A stretch of DNA of 64,000 nucleotides. It comes from Gryllotalpicola protaetiae. GTDB taxonomy: Bacteria > Actinomycetota > Actinomycetes > Actinomycetales > Microbacteriaceae. Each line of letters starts with the position of its first letter. The first letter of the stretch is position 1. The stretch is taken from the NCBI RefSeq assembly GCF_003627055.1, contig NZ_CP032624.1, positions 1,798,001-1,862,000 on the forward strand, given 5' to 3'. A model generated the notes under the pieces. The model made no database searches. It saw only the letters and a list, made by a program, of their open reading frames with translations, and was not told the DNA's origin. The position numbers and the translations under genes were made by a program. Positions 8,195 to 16,212 of the stretch are shown one piece after another.

Positions 8195-9463
8195 GTGAGC
8201 ACCACCGCGACCGGCACACTGACCGACCACCGCGCCGAGTTCCAGTCGGCGTACGACGAGCTGAAGGCGCGCGGGCTGAAGCTCGACCTCACGCGCGGCA
8301 AGCCGGCGGCCGACCAGCTGGCGCTGTCCGACGCGCTGCTCGCACTTCCCGGCGATGGTGAATACACGGATGCCGCGGGCACCGACCTGCGCAACTACGG
8401 CGGCCCGAACGGGCTGCCCGAGCTGCGCGCGATCTTCTCAGAGCTGCTGCAGGTCCCGGTGCCGCAGCTGCTCGCGCTCGGCAACTCGTCGCTCACGCTG
8501 ATGCACGACGTGCTGACCTTCGCGATGCTGCACGGAGTGCCCGGGTCGGAGCGACCGTGGGGGCGTGAGGAGACCGTGTCGTTCCTCTGCCCGGTTCCCG
8601 GCTACGACCGCCACTTCGCGATCACCGAGGCACTGGGCGTGCGCTTGATCCCGGTGCCGCTGAACGAGGACGGGCCCGACATCGCCGCGGTCAAGGCGGC
8701 GATCGCCGTCGACGCGACGATCAAGGGCATCTGGTGCGTGCCGGTGTACTCGAACCCGACCGGCGACGTGTACTCGGAAGAGGTCGCCCGCGAGCTGGTG
8801 TCTCTTGACGCAGCCGACGACTTCCGCATCATGTGGGACAACGCCTACGCGGTGCACCACCTCACCGACTGGCGGCCGGAGCCGATCGACATCCTCTCTC
8901 TTGCCGCCGAGGCGGGGAACCCGGACCGGGTGTTCGTGTTCGCCTCGACCTCGAAGGTGACGTACGCCGGTGCGGGCGTCGGATTCCTCGGCTCGTCGCC
9001 CGACAACATCGCGTGGTTCTCGCACTGGGCCGCGTTCCAGTCGATCGGGCCCGACAAGCTCAACCAGCTGCGCCACGTGCGGCTGCTGAAGTCCGCAGAG
9101 GGTGTCGCCGCCCACATGGAGAAGCACCGCGCGCTGATCGGCCCGAAGTTCGCCGCCGTGCAGGAGGTGTTCGAGCGTCGCCTCGCGCCGTTCGGCGTCG
9201 GCTCGTGGGGCGACCCCAAGGGCGGCTACTTCGTGACGCTGACGGTCTCGCCAGGCGTCGCGAAGCGCGCGATCGCGCTCGCCGCAGCGGCGGGCGTCGC
9301 GATCACGCCGGCCGGCTCGACGCACCCGTACCTCGACGACCCCGACGACGCGGTGATCCGCATCGCGCCGACCTTCCCGACCATGGAGGACCTCACGGCG
9401 GGCCTCGAGGCGTTCTGCACGGCGCTGCTGCTCGCCGAGAGCGAGCACGCCTCCGAGCGTTGA
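8195..9463 (+). CDS. Aspartate aminotransferase, type Ic (MocR-like aminotransferase family)
   Basis: A 422-residue PLP enzyme. The start is GTG 8195 (VSTTATGTLTDHRAEF), matching the short N-terminus of the corynebacterial type; upstream in-frame codons lie in the opposite gene. The opening LDLTRGKPAADQL, the central NYGGPNGLPELR and the PLP-lysine motif FASTSKVTYAGAG (Lys254) identify the Aminotran_MocR/AspT group rather than AspC. It transfers the amino group between aspartate and 2-oxoglutarate. The gene stands alone, transcribed away from the MFS gene, with a palindromic element covering its stop codon. Confidence 0.88.
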   Translation: MSTTATGTLTDHRAEFQSAYDELKARGLKLDLTRGKPAADQLALSDALLALPGDGEYTDAAGTDLRNYGGPNGLPELRAIFSELLQVPVPQLLALGNSSLTLMHDVLTFAMLHGVPGSERPWGREETVSFLCPVPGYDRHFAITEALGVRLIPVPLNEDGPDIAAVKAAIAVDATIKGIWCVPVYSNPTGDVYSEEVARELVSLDAADDFRIMWDNAYAVHHLTDWRPEPIDILSLAAEAGNPDRVFVFASTSKVTYAGAGVGFLGSSPDNIAWFSHWAAFQSIGPDKLNQLRHVRLLKSAEGVAAHMEKHRALIGPKFAAVQEVFERRLAPFGVGSWGDPKGGYFVTLTVSPGVAKRAIALAAAAGVAITPAGSTHPYLDDPDDAVIRIAPTFPTMEDLTAGLEAFCTALLLAESEHASER

Positions 9464-9541
9464 GGAGCCGCGTAGCGGCGTCTCGAAGCGCGGGCGTTGC
9501 GGATCGTTTCGAGACGCGTCGCTGCGCGCCGCTCCTCAACG
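9458..9541. repeat. Long imperfect inverted repeat at the end of the aminotransferase gene
   Basis: The left arm (9458-9487, beginning CGTTGAGGAGC) and right arm (9508-9541, ending GCTCCTCAACG) are reverse complements over some 30 bases with a small indel and a 20-base loop. The left arm overlaps the stop codon. It could act as a transcription terminator and resembles dispersed palindromic (REP-like) elements of this family. Confidence 0.7.
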
Positions 9542-9564
9542 ATCGGGCACTCGAAACGACTCGG

Positions 9565-9570
9565 TAGCGT
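9565..9570 (+). promoter_or_regulatory. -10 hexamer of a possibly leaderless ABC ATPase mRNA
   Basis: TAGCGT sits six bases before the GTG at 9577. The intervening AGGGGT is too close to the start to be a normal ribosome site, so a leaderless transcript is plausible. Confidence 0.35.
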
Positions 9571-9576
9571 AGGGGT

Positions 9577-10422
9577 GTGAGCATCCCCGTCCTGTCCGTC
9601 GTCGGCGTCGACTTCGTGAGGGACGGCCGGGCGATCCTCGACCACATCGATCTCGAGGTCGAGCGCGGGCAGCACTGGGCGCTCATCGGAGCGAACGGTG
9701 CGGGCAAATCGACGCTGCTGTCGTTGCTCGGCGCGGTGCAGCATCCGACCCGCGGCACCGTCGAGGTTCTCGGCAAGCGGCTCGGGCGCGTCGATCTGCG
9801 CGAGCTGCGTACCCTGATCGGCCACGTGAACCCGCGGCATTCGCTGATGAACCCGCTGACCGCGCGCCAGGTCGTGCTCACCGGGGGCACGGGCGGCACC
9901 GAGCTGCCGATGCGCTGGTCGCCGAGCGCGGCAGAGCTCGCACGCGCCGACTACCTGCTCGAGCTGCTCGGCATGGGCGCGCTGACCGAGGCGCGCTGGC
10001 CGAACCTCTCGCAGGGCGAGCGCGGCCGCACCCTCATCGCCCGCGCGCTGCAGTCCGACCCGCATGTGCTGCTGCTCGACGAGCCCTCGACCGGTCTCGA
10101 CATCGCGGCGCGCGAGCAGCTGCTCGACCGGATCGACCAGTTGCGCGAGCAGCACCCCGATCTGGCATCCGTTCTCGTCACACACCATCTCGAAGAGCTG
10201 CCGGCTTCCACGACGCACGCGATGCTCCTGCGCGACGGCAAGGTCGTCGCGCAGGGCGCCGCCGACGAGGTGCTGACCACCGCGCTCGTCTCGGAGACGC
10301 TGGACTATCCCGTCACGATCACGCGCACCGAGGGCCGCTGGGCCGTCAGGACACGCCGCGACCCCGCGCGCGAGCGTCGCGATGACGCGCTCGCCGGCGA
10401 GCAGAGCGTCGCGCAGGCATAG
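9577..10422 (+). CDS. Stand-alone ABC transporter ATP-binding protein
   Basis: A 281-residue ATPase with Walker A GANGAGKST, signature LSQGERGRTLIARAL, Walker B VLLLDEPSTGLD and an H-loop LVTHHLEELP. The signature LSQGE and the overall layout are of the ModF/YlmA-like single-domain group. No permease is adjacent, so its role (transport with a remote partner, or a non-transport role) is unknown. It is followed with no gap by the DHA2 exporter (TAG then ATG), so the two are co-transcribed. Confidence 0.87.
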   Translation: MSIPVLSVVGVDFVRDGRAILDHIDLEVERGQHWALIGANGAGKSTLLSLLGAVQHPTRGTVEVLGKRLGRVDLRELRTLIGHVNPRHSLMNPLTARQVVLTGGTGGTELPMRWSPSAAELARADYLLELLGMGALTEARWPNLSQGERGRTLIARALQSDPHVLLLDEPSTGLDIAAREQLLDRIDQLREQHPDLASVLVTHHLEELPASTTHAMLLRDGKVVAQGAADEVLTTALVSETLDYPVTITRTEGRWAVRTRRDPARERRDDALAGEQSVAQA

Positions 10423-11820
10423 ATGGCCCCGAGCGCGAGCTTCAACCGCGGCCTGGCGCTGCTCGTCGCCGTCACGGCGTTCATGGAGTTCCTCGACGGC
10501 ACGGTGATCCAGACCGCGGCGCCCGCGATCGCGCGCGAGTTCGGCGTGCGCGCGACCGACATCAACGTCGCGATGACGGCCTATCTGCTCGCGCTCGCGG
10601 TCTGCATTCCCGCAACGGGATGGCTCGCCGACCGCTTCGGCACCCGCCGGGTCTATCTCACGGCGATCGTGGTGTTCGGGGTGGCATCCGTGCTCTGCGC
10701 GTTCTCGCCCGACCTGTTCTGGCTCTGCGTCTTCCGTGTGCTGCAGGGTGTCGGCGGCGCGATGATGGTGCCCGTCGGGCGGCTCGCGGTGCTGCGCTCG
10801 ATCGAGCCGCGCGACCTGCTCGACGCGATGGCCTATCTCACCTGGCCGGCGCTGCTGGCGCCCGTGATCGCGCCGGCCGTCGGCGGTGTGCTCGCGGACA
10901 CGGTCGGCTGGCGCTGGATCTTCCTGATCAACGTGCCCATCGGCATCGCCACGCTGATCGCCGCGATCGTGCTCGTGCCGCGGCGCGACGAACTGCGGCC
11001 CGTGCCGCTCGACTGGTCGGGGCTGGTGTTCATCGCCATCGCGCTCGGCGCGCTGGTGATGGCGGGCGAGCTCGTGGGCGAGGCGACGACGAATTGGCCG
11101 GCTGTGGTGAGCGCGCTGGCCGTGAGCGCGGCGAGCGGATGCCTGTTCTGGTGGCGCCTGCGTCGCTCGGCCCACCCCGTGCTCGACCTCTCGGCCCTGC
11201 GCATCAACACATTCCGCGCGGGGAATGCAGGGGGCGGCGTCTACCGCCTCATGATCGGCGCCGTGCCGTTCCTCGTCACGCTTCTCTTCCAGTCGGGCTT
11301 CGGCTGGTCGGCAGCTCAGGCCGGACTCATCGTGATCGCGCTGTTCGTCGGCAACATCGGCATCAAGCCTGCCACGACGCCGCTCATCAAGCGGTTCGGC
11401 TTCCGCACCGTGATCGTGTGGTCGAACGTGATCGGGGCAGGCATCCTGCTGCTTCTCGCCCTGGTGGACTCGACCACGCCGATCGCCGTGACCGTCGTGC
11501 TGCTCGTGCTGAGCGGCGCCTTCCGGTCGATCGGATTCAGCGGGTACAACACGATCCAGTTCGTCGACGTGCCGCCTGCGCTCACGAACGGCGCGAACAC
11601 GCTCGCCTCGACCATGCAGCAGGTCGCTGCGGGCCTCGGCATCGCGGTGGCCGCGCTGCTCGTGCGCCTCGGCGGTTCGCTCGCGGAATCCGTCACCCAT
11701 GACGGCGACTGGCTCGGCTACCGCTGGGCGTTCGTCGGCGCCGCCGCGCTGCTGCTGATCCCGCTCTTCGAAGCCCTGTCGCTGCCTCGCCAGGCGGGAA
11801 TCCACGCGACGGCCGACTAG
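10423..11820 (+). CDS. DHA2-family (EmrB/QacA-type) MFS drug exporter
   Basis: A 465-residue transporter with about 14 predicted transmembrane segments. It shows FLDGTVIQTAAPAI in helix 1 (the DHA2 motif D1) and WLADRFGTRRVY (motif A). The motif C region LLAPVIAPAVGGVLAD marks a drug/proton antiporter. Its ATG follows directly on the ATPase stop. It probably exports toxic or hydrophobic compounds by proton antiport; the substrate is not predictable. It converges on the crcB gene with a 26-base gap. Confidence 0.9.
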   Translation: MAPSASFNRGLALLVAVTAFMEFLDGTVIQTAAPAIAREFGVRATDINVAMTAYLLALAVCIPATGWLADRFGTRRVYLTAIVVFGVASVLCAFSPDLFWLCVFRVLQGVGGAMMVPVGRLAVLRSIEPRDLLDAMAYLTWPALLAPVIAPAVGGVLADTVGWRWIFLINVPIGIATLIAAIVLVPRRDELRPVPLDWSGLVFIAIALGALVMAGELVGEATTNWPAVVSALAVSAASGCLFWWRLRRSAHPVLDLSALRINTFRAGNAGGGVYRLMIGAVPFLVTLLFQSGFGWSAAQAGLIVIALFVGNIGIKPATTPLIKRFGFRTVIVWSNVIGAGILLLLALVDSTTPIAVTVVLLVLSGAFRSIGFSGYNTIQFVDVPPALTNGANTLASTMQQVAAGLGIAVAALLVRLGGSLAESVTHDGDWLGYRWAFVGAAALLLIPLFEALSLPRQAGIHATAD

Positions 11821-11833
11821 CTCCCTTCGCCGG

Positions 11834-11847
11834 GCCCACCGTTGGGC
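11834..11847. terminator. Short hairpin between convergent genes
   Basis: GCCCA-CCGT-TGGGC lies between the DHA2 exporter stop and the crcB stop. It is a small stem without a T-run, so a weak bidirectional terminator at best. Confidence 0.25.
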
Positions 11848-12218
11848 TAGAACAGGGTGCCGAGGAAGACGCCGAGCACCGCCGCGCCGAGACCGAGCAG
11901 CAGCATCGCGATGCCGTTCACCCCAGCCGCGACCCAGCGGCGCTGCTGCAGCAGGCGCACGGTCTCGATCATCGCGGTCGAGAAGGTCGTGTAGCCGCCG
12001 AGGAACCCGGTGCCGAGCACGACCCGGAAGTCTGTGGGCTCGGCGCCGACCAGCACGAGCCCCGTGACGAACCCGAGCAGCAGCGAGCCCGACACGTTGA
12101 TGACGAAGGTGCCCGCTGGCACGAGCGAGGCGACGCGCGAGCGGATCACCCCGTCGAGAACGAAGCGCGACACCGCGCCGACGCCGCCCGCGACGGCGAC
12201 GAGGAGGGCGACGATCAC
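11847..12218 (-). CDS. crcB: CrcB/FluC fluoride channel, first paralogue
   Basis: A 123-residue protein with four predicted transmembrane helices. The Fluc motif GFLGGYTTFSTAMIE is in the third helix region, and the N-terminal half has GAVSRFVLDGVI. FluC proteins form dual-topology dimers that let fluoride leave the cytoplasm. It is the last gene of a three-gene operon: its start overlaps the stop of the second crcB. Adjacent crcB pairs often form heterodimers in Gram-positive bacteria. A fluoride riboswitch at the head of the operon supports the function directly. Confidence 0.93.
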   Translation of the reverse strand: MIVALLVAVAGGVGAVSRFVLDGVIRSRVASLVPAGTFVINVSGSLLLGFVTGLVLVGAEPTDFRVVLGTGFLGGYTTFSTAMIETVRLLQQRRWVAAGVNGIAMLLLGLGAAVLGVFLGTLF

Positions 12219-12784
12219 CTGAGGCCTCCCTCGGAGTCGTCATCGAGCTGTTCGGCATCGGGGTCGACCCACGATCCAGCGGGTTCGGGTGCGCTGCTGC
12301 GCGCGGGCTGCGCGAGGTGCAGGGTTCGGGTCGAGGTGATGGTGGAGTGCTCTGAGCCGGGGATCACCGTGGGCACCCGGAACACGTTCGCTGCGACCCA
12401 GACGCCGGCAGCCGCGGCCCCGACACCGAGCACCAGCGAGGCGACGGCGTAGCCGCCGCCCATGACGTACTGCCCGTTCTCGGTCAGCAGCACGGTCTCG
12501 ACGCTCAGCGAGCTGTAGGTGGTGAAGCCGCCGAGGAAGCCGGGCCCGCACAGCAGGCGGACGCGCTGTCGCCAGCCGACGTCGTTGCCGCCGCGCAGCA
12601 GCCCCTCGAGCAGCACACCCAAGGTGAACGCGCCGACGAGGTTGACGAGGAAGGTCGGCAGCGGGAATCCGTTCAGGCTCGGAATGACGAGGCCGAGCAG
12701 GTAGCGCGAGACCGTTCCCACGGCACCGCCCACGAACACGAGCAGGACGGGCAGCGGGCGCAGGTGCAGGGGCGAGTCAGGCAT
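12215..12784 (-). CDS. crcB: CrcB/FluC fluoride channel, second paralogue with extended C-terminus
   Basis: A 189-residue Fluc protein starting at ATG 12784 (MPDSPLHLRPLP); longer readings upstream are a shadow of the uspA gene. It has four predicted helices with GTVSRYLLGLV and GFLGGFTTYSSLSVET. About 60 residues of hydrophilic C-terminal extension (ending DPDAEQLDDDSEGGLR) are absent from its partner. It overlaps the uspA stop by eight bases and the next crcB start by four. It is expected to pair with the shorter paralogue as a fluoride channel. Confidence 0.92.
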   Translation of the reverse strand: MPDSPLHLRPLPVLLVFVGGAVGTVSRYLLGLVIPSLNGFPLPTFLVNLVGAFTLGVLLEGLLRGGNDVGWRQRVRLLCGPGFLGGFTTYSSLSVETVLLTENGQYVMGGGYAVASLVLGVGAAAAGVWVAANVFRVPTVIPGSEHSTITSTRTLHLAQPARSSAPEPAGSWVDPDAEQLDDDSEGGLR

Positions 12785-13358
12785 GACCCTCCCCGAAGAG
12801 CACGTCGGCCGGGTCGGGAACGTCGGTCTCGGCATCCACCTTCTCGTCGCGAGCGGCAGCCGGAAGCGGCGTGCGGTCGTGCAGCGGCACCACGAGCACG
12901 GGCACGGGCTGGCGGCGGGCGAGCCGCGACGCGACCGGCCCCGCGAGCAGCAGCGAGAGCGAGGCACGCACCCCGGGCTGGCGGGTGCCGACCACGATCA
13001 GACGCGCGTCGCGATCGACGGCGAAGCGCGCGATCGCTGTCACGGGGTCGCCGGCGAGGGTGTGGTGGGTGACGGTCACGTTCGCGCTGACCGCGCGCTC
13101 GACGATGCGCGCCGAGATGGTCGCGAGCGCCGGCGCGAGCCGCTCGGCCGGCCGCTCGTTGTGCCCGGCCGCGGCGACCGGCGCGGTCACCACGGTGCCG
13201 TCCGGCGTCTCGCCGATCGGCACCCGCGACTCGTCGACGTAGACGCAGGCGAGCGGCACACGCAGATCGCGGGCGATCGACACAGCCTCATCGAGCACCC
13301 GGTCGGGGGTGCCGGCCGAGACGCCGACCACCACCGGACCAGAGCGAGCATTGCGCAT
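12777..13358 (-). CDS. Universal stress protein (UspA family) in the fluoride operon
   Basis: A 193-residue UspA-fold protein. I choose ATG 13358 because an AGGTG ribosome site lies five to six bases upstream; GTG 13364 is also in frame but sits on that site. VVVGVSAGTPDRVLDEA opens the domain, and the ATP-binding-type loop is recognisable as VVGTRQPGVRASLSLLLAGPVASRL (G-2x-G-9x-G-(S/T) class). It is the first gene behind the fluoride riboswitch and overlaps crcB, so it should be induced by fluoride. Its part in fluoride tolerance is not established. Confidence 0.88.
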   Translation of the reverse strand: MRNARSGPVVVGVSAGTPDRVLDEAVSIARDLRVPLACVYVDESRVPIGETPDGTVVTAPVAAAGHNERPAERLAPALATISARIVERAVSANVTVTHHTLAGDPVTAIARFAVDRDARLIVVGTRQPGVRASLSLLLAGPVASRLARRQPVPVLVVPLHDRTPLPAAARDEKVDAETDVPDPADVLFGEGHA

Positions 13359-13389
13359 GACCACACCTGCCCTATCGTTCGAAACCCAA

Positions 13390-13453
13390 GGCAGGAACCA
13401 TCAGCCAGGCAGGCGCTTCGAGTCGTCGGACTCCGGCGGGATCCATCGCCGAC
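13390..13453 (-). ncRNA. Fluoride riboswitch (crcB motif)
   Basis: Read on the minus strand, the leader of the uspA-crcB-crcB operon contains GGCGATGGATCCCGCC, a variable stem, then GGCTGATGGTTCCTGCC. These are the conserved blocks of the fluoride aptamer (GGCGAUGG with a YYCGCC-type closing strand, and the GCUGAUGRYUCCU block). The pseudoknot partners and the expected spacing (about 60 bases in all) are present. It ends about 32 bases before the uspA ATG. The class is known to switch on crcB genes when fluoride binds; the expression platform here is not resolved. Confidence 0.88.
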
Positions 13454-13457
13454 CTTG

Positions 13458-13463
13458 ATATTA
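13458..13463 (-). promoter_or_regulatory. -10 hexamer of the fluoride operon
   Basis: TAATAT on the minus strand lies just upstream of the riboswitch and would start transcription near 13451, at the first base of the aptamer. No clear -35 is visible. Confidence 0.5.
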
Positions 13464-13502
13464 CCGAGCTTGCCGCCGCGGCGGAACCGCTGAGCCGCGG
13501 AC

Positions 13503-14207
13503 CTACGCCGCGAGCGCCTGCCCGAGCAGCAGCGAGCGCAGCTGGTCGACGGAGTGCACGACGGCCATGGCGCCCTTCGCCTCGGCAGGCGAGCCGTAGC
13601 CCCACTCGACCATGATCGTCGGCACGTCGTTGGCGCTCGCGCCCTCGACGTCGTAGAAGCGGTCGCCGACCATGACCGGGCGGGAGGTGTCGACGCCGAG
13701 CTTCTCGAGCTCGGCGAGCGTGTAGGCGATCACCTCGGCCTTCTCGGCACGGGTCTCGTCGTCGCTCGCGCCGCCGACGAACGTGAGGTACTCGGTGAGG
13801 CCGAAGTGATCGAGGATGCGCCGCGCGCGGCCGGTCGGCTTGCTGGTCGCGGTCGCCGTCGGCACTCCGTCGGCCTGCAGCGACTGCAGCAGCCCCAGGA
13901 TGCCGGGGAAGACGGCGTTGTCGACGAGGTCGGATTCCTCGGCGAAGCCGCGGTACACGGCGAGCGCGTGGTCGGCCTCGGCTGCGGTGAAGTCCTCACG
14001 TGCCCGCAGGGTGGTGACGAGCGGCGGCCCCACATAGGCCATCAGCTCGTCCTCGGAGTGGACCGGTCGGCCGATGGCCTCGAACATGCGCTCGAGCGAG
14101 CGCGTGATGCCCGGCGCGGAATCCGTCAGCGTTCCGTCGAGGTCGAAGAGCACGCAGCTCCAGCTGCGGACGACCTCTGAGCCCGTGGGCGATTCGTGGA
14201 GTGACAT
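13503..14207 (-). CDS. HAD-superfamily hydrolase, phosphoglycolate-phosphatase-like
   Basis: A 234-residue HAD phosphatase with motif I LFDLDGTLTDS (near residues 21-31; the first Asp is the nucleophile) and motif II TATSKPTGRA. The motif III lysine lies in RAEKAEVIAYTL and motif IV in MVGDRFYDVEGA. The helical cap between motifs I and II is of the Gph/PgmB type. It would dephosphorylate phosphoglycolate or a similar small phosphoester. A TACACT hexamer (14217-14222, minus strand) nine bases before the ATG suggests a very short leader. Confidence 0.88.
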   Translation of the reverse strand: MSLHESPTGSEVVRSWSCVLFDLDGTLTDSAPGITRSLERMFEAIGRPVHSEDELMAYVGPPLVTTLRAREDFTAAEADHALAVYRGFAEESDLVDNAVFPGILGLLQSLQADGVPTATATSKPTGRARRILDHFGLTEYLTFVGGASDDETRAEKAEVIAYTLAELEKLGVDTSRPVMVGDRFYDVEGASANDVPTIMVEWGYGSPAEAKGAMAVVHSVDQLRSLLLGQALAA

Positions 14208-14219
14208 AGCCCGACAAGT

Positions 14220-14237
14220 GTAGACGCGCCGGTCTAC
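14220..14237. repeat. Small inverted repeat between the HAD gene and the lysozyme gene
   Basis: GTAGAC-GCGCCG-GTCTAC has 6-base perfect arms in the 77-base gap between two co-directional genes. It overlaps the candidate -10 of the HAD gene and follows the lysozyme stop, so it may be an operator or a weak terminator. Confidence 0.3.
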
Positions 14238-14284
14238 GCGCCCGGTAAAGGAAAGTTCAGCTTTGCAACAGGCTCAACGCGGGG

Positions 14285-16129
14285 TCAGCCGGCGACGTAG
14301 CTCTGCAGCTGCGCCTGCACCTGCGGCGAGATCGAGTTCGCGCCGCCGAGCACGATGATCTTCTGCGGTCGCAGCGCCGTGAGCGCGTCCGCGGTCGCGC
14401 CGGGCACAGCGGTGGGGGTCGCCATCAACACCGGCGAGCCCGAGAGCGCTGCGAGCGGCGCGCCGACGAGGGCGTCGGGGAAGTTCAAGCCGGAGGCCAC
14501 ATAGGCGATCGGGACGCCGGGCCTGAACTCGGTGGTGACGATCTGCTCGCCGGTGCCGAAGCGGTCGTCGCCGGCAAGCCGGGTCACCGCGCCGGTCGTC
14601 AGAGCGCTCAGCTGTTCGTAGACGTCCTCGCTGATGGCGGCAGAGCCGCCGACCACCGTGATCGAGCGCGGCTGAAGCTGAGTCAGGACGTCGCGCACCG
14701 ACTGCGGGATGAGATCCGGCGTGACGAGCAGCAGCGGCCCTGCCGTGCTCGGGGCGGCAGCGGCGGCCGACGCGGACAGAGCGTCGGGGAAGGTCATGCC
14801 CGAGGCGATGTACACGGTGCCCACGCCAGGGGCGAAGCTCGCCTGCGCGACGGCGGCGCTCGTGTCGAAGCGGTCGGCGCCCGACTCCCGCACGACGCTG
14901 CTGCTGTTCCCCGACTGCGTGTACTGCGTGAGGCTGCTCTTGAGGGTGTCGCTGATCGATGCGGTTCCGCCGATCACGACGATCTTCGCGGGCTTGAGCG
15001 CTGTGAGCCGATCGGCGACCATCGCCGTGATCTGGTCCGTGTCGGCGAGGAGGACCGGGGCGCCGTCCTTCCCCGCCGCGGCGCCCGCTGAGAGGGCGTC
15101 GGGGAAGTTCTCGCCGTTGGCGAGGTACACGGTTCCCCCGGGCGAGAAGGTCTCGGACGCCTCGACGCTCGACGCGAAGCGGTCGGGGCCCGCGATGCGG
15201 TCGTAGCGCGCGGTGGCCACGAGATCGCTGAGCGCGGTGCTGTTGAACACGTCGACGTCGCCGCCCGTGGGGTTGTCGGTGAGGGCGTCGCTGTACTGCC
15301 AGAACGTCCAGCTGGCCCAGCCTGGGAACGGTGCCGGGCTCGTCACGCCGCTGACCCAGTTCGCGATCCACAGCTTCGCGGTGCCGACGAACGCCGTGGT
15401 GTTCCCAGTGCACTCGCTCCACCAGCCGGCGTTCGAGTAGATGAGCGGCTGGCGCCCAGTGAGGCCGGTGAGGGTCGAGATGTAGGAGGAGATCCACGAC
15501 ACCATGCCGCTCTGGCTCAGGTTCGAGCAGTCCGGCTTGCCGGCAGCCGGCTGCTCGAGATCGACGACGGGAGGCAGGGTTCCCGCGGCGCCGGCCGCCA
15601 GCGAGGCGCCGTTCGTGTAGAACGCTTGCGCCTCCGTCGGCCCGCTGTCGAGGTCTGGGCGTGCGAAGTCGTAGACCCCACGGATCAATCCCGCGGCCCC
15701 GGCGTCGACCCACTGCTGGGTGAAGTAGTCGTTGTAGACCCCAGTGGCCTCGTTCGCCTTGATGAACACGAACTTGTAGCCCTTGGCGGCGAGGCCCGTG
15801 AAGTCCGGGTTCGCGCCCTGGTATCCGCTCACGTCGAAGCCCTTGATGAGACTGCCGGACGGACTCGCCGAGGCTGCGGGAGTCGCCGCGAGCGAGCGAA
15901 GCCGGGGGCCGCTCACCGGTGCCGCCGGCGCGGCCGCCGTCAACAGGGAGGACCCCATGGCGTGGTCGTCGCAGGCGTCCTGCACGGCGCGCGACGGTGT
16001 GGACCCGGTCGACGCGCAGTCGATCGAAGCCGCGCGCGCAGTGGCGGGCGATCCGACGGCTGCGGCGGTCGCGAGCGCGGCGGCGAACGCCATGACTAGC
16101 GCCAGGCGGCTGAGATGGGGTGAGCGCAC
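14285..16129 (-). CDS. Secreted GH25 lysozyme with three cell-wall-binding type 2 repeats
   Basis: A 614-residue secreted protein. I choose GTG 16129 because AGAAGGA lies five bases upstream; ATG 16162 is an alternative. A signal peptide (about residues 1-34, ending ATARAA) is followed by a low-complexity linker. A GH25 muramidase domain (about 95-300) follows, with catalytic Asp99 (GFDVSGYQG) and the Asp190/Glu192 pair (VVDLEQP). Three cell_wall_binding_2 repeats fill the C-terminal half. Each has an R(I/L)AG-DRF start, a FPDALSA/FPDALVG core and a VVIGG/VVGGS/VLGGA strand. It should hydrolyse the muramic-acid linkage of peptidoglycan while anchored to wall polymers. Confidence 0.93.
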   Translation of the reverse strand: MRSPHLSRLALVMAFAAALATAAAVGSPATARAASIDCASTGSTPSRAVQDACDDHAMGSSLLTAAAPAAPVSGPRLRSLAATPAASASPSGSLIKGFDVSGYQGANPDFTGLAAKGYKFVFIKANEATGVYNDYFTQQWVDAGAAGLIRGVYDFARPDLDSGPTEAQAFYTNGASLAAGAAGTLPPVVDLEQPAAGKPDCSNLSQSGMVSWISSYISTLTGLTGRQPLIYSNAGWWSECTGNTTAFVGTAKLWIANWVSGVTSPAPFPGWASWTFWQYSDALTDNPTGGDVDVFNSTALSDLVATARYDRIAGPDRFASSVEASETFSPGGTVYLANGENFPDALSAGAAAGKDGAPVLLADTDQITAMVADRLTALKPAKIVVIGGTASISDTLKSSLTQYTQSGNSSSVVRESGADRFDTSAAVAQASFAPGVGTVYIASGMTFPDALSASAAAAAPSTAGPLLLVTPDLIPQSVRDVLTQLQPRSITVVGGSAAISEDVYEQLSALTTGAVTRLAGDDRFGTGEQIVTTEFRPGVPIAYVASGLNFPDALVGAPLAALSGSPVLMATPTAVPGATADALTALRPQKIIVLGGANSISPQVQAQLQSYVAG

Positions 16130-16212
16130 GACGTTCCTTCTGTTGCGTCCGCCACCAGGCATGGCGATTTCTAGACGCTATGCCAAAAAACTGTCGATTC
16201 GCTACACGGCAC

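Noticed and set aside
9226-12258. A roughly 1010-residue open frame on the minus strand
   Set aside because: It lies opposite the aminotransferase end, the ABC ATPase and the DHA2 exporter, is rich in Arg/His/Gln/Asp with no fold-like pattern, and is a typical high-G+C antisense shadow.
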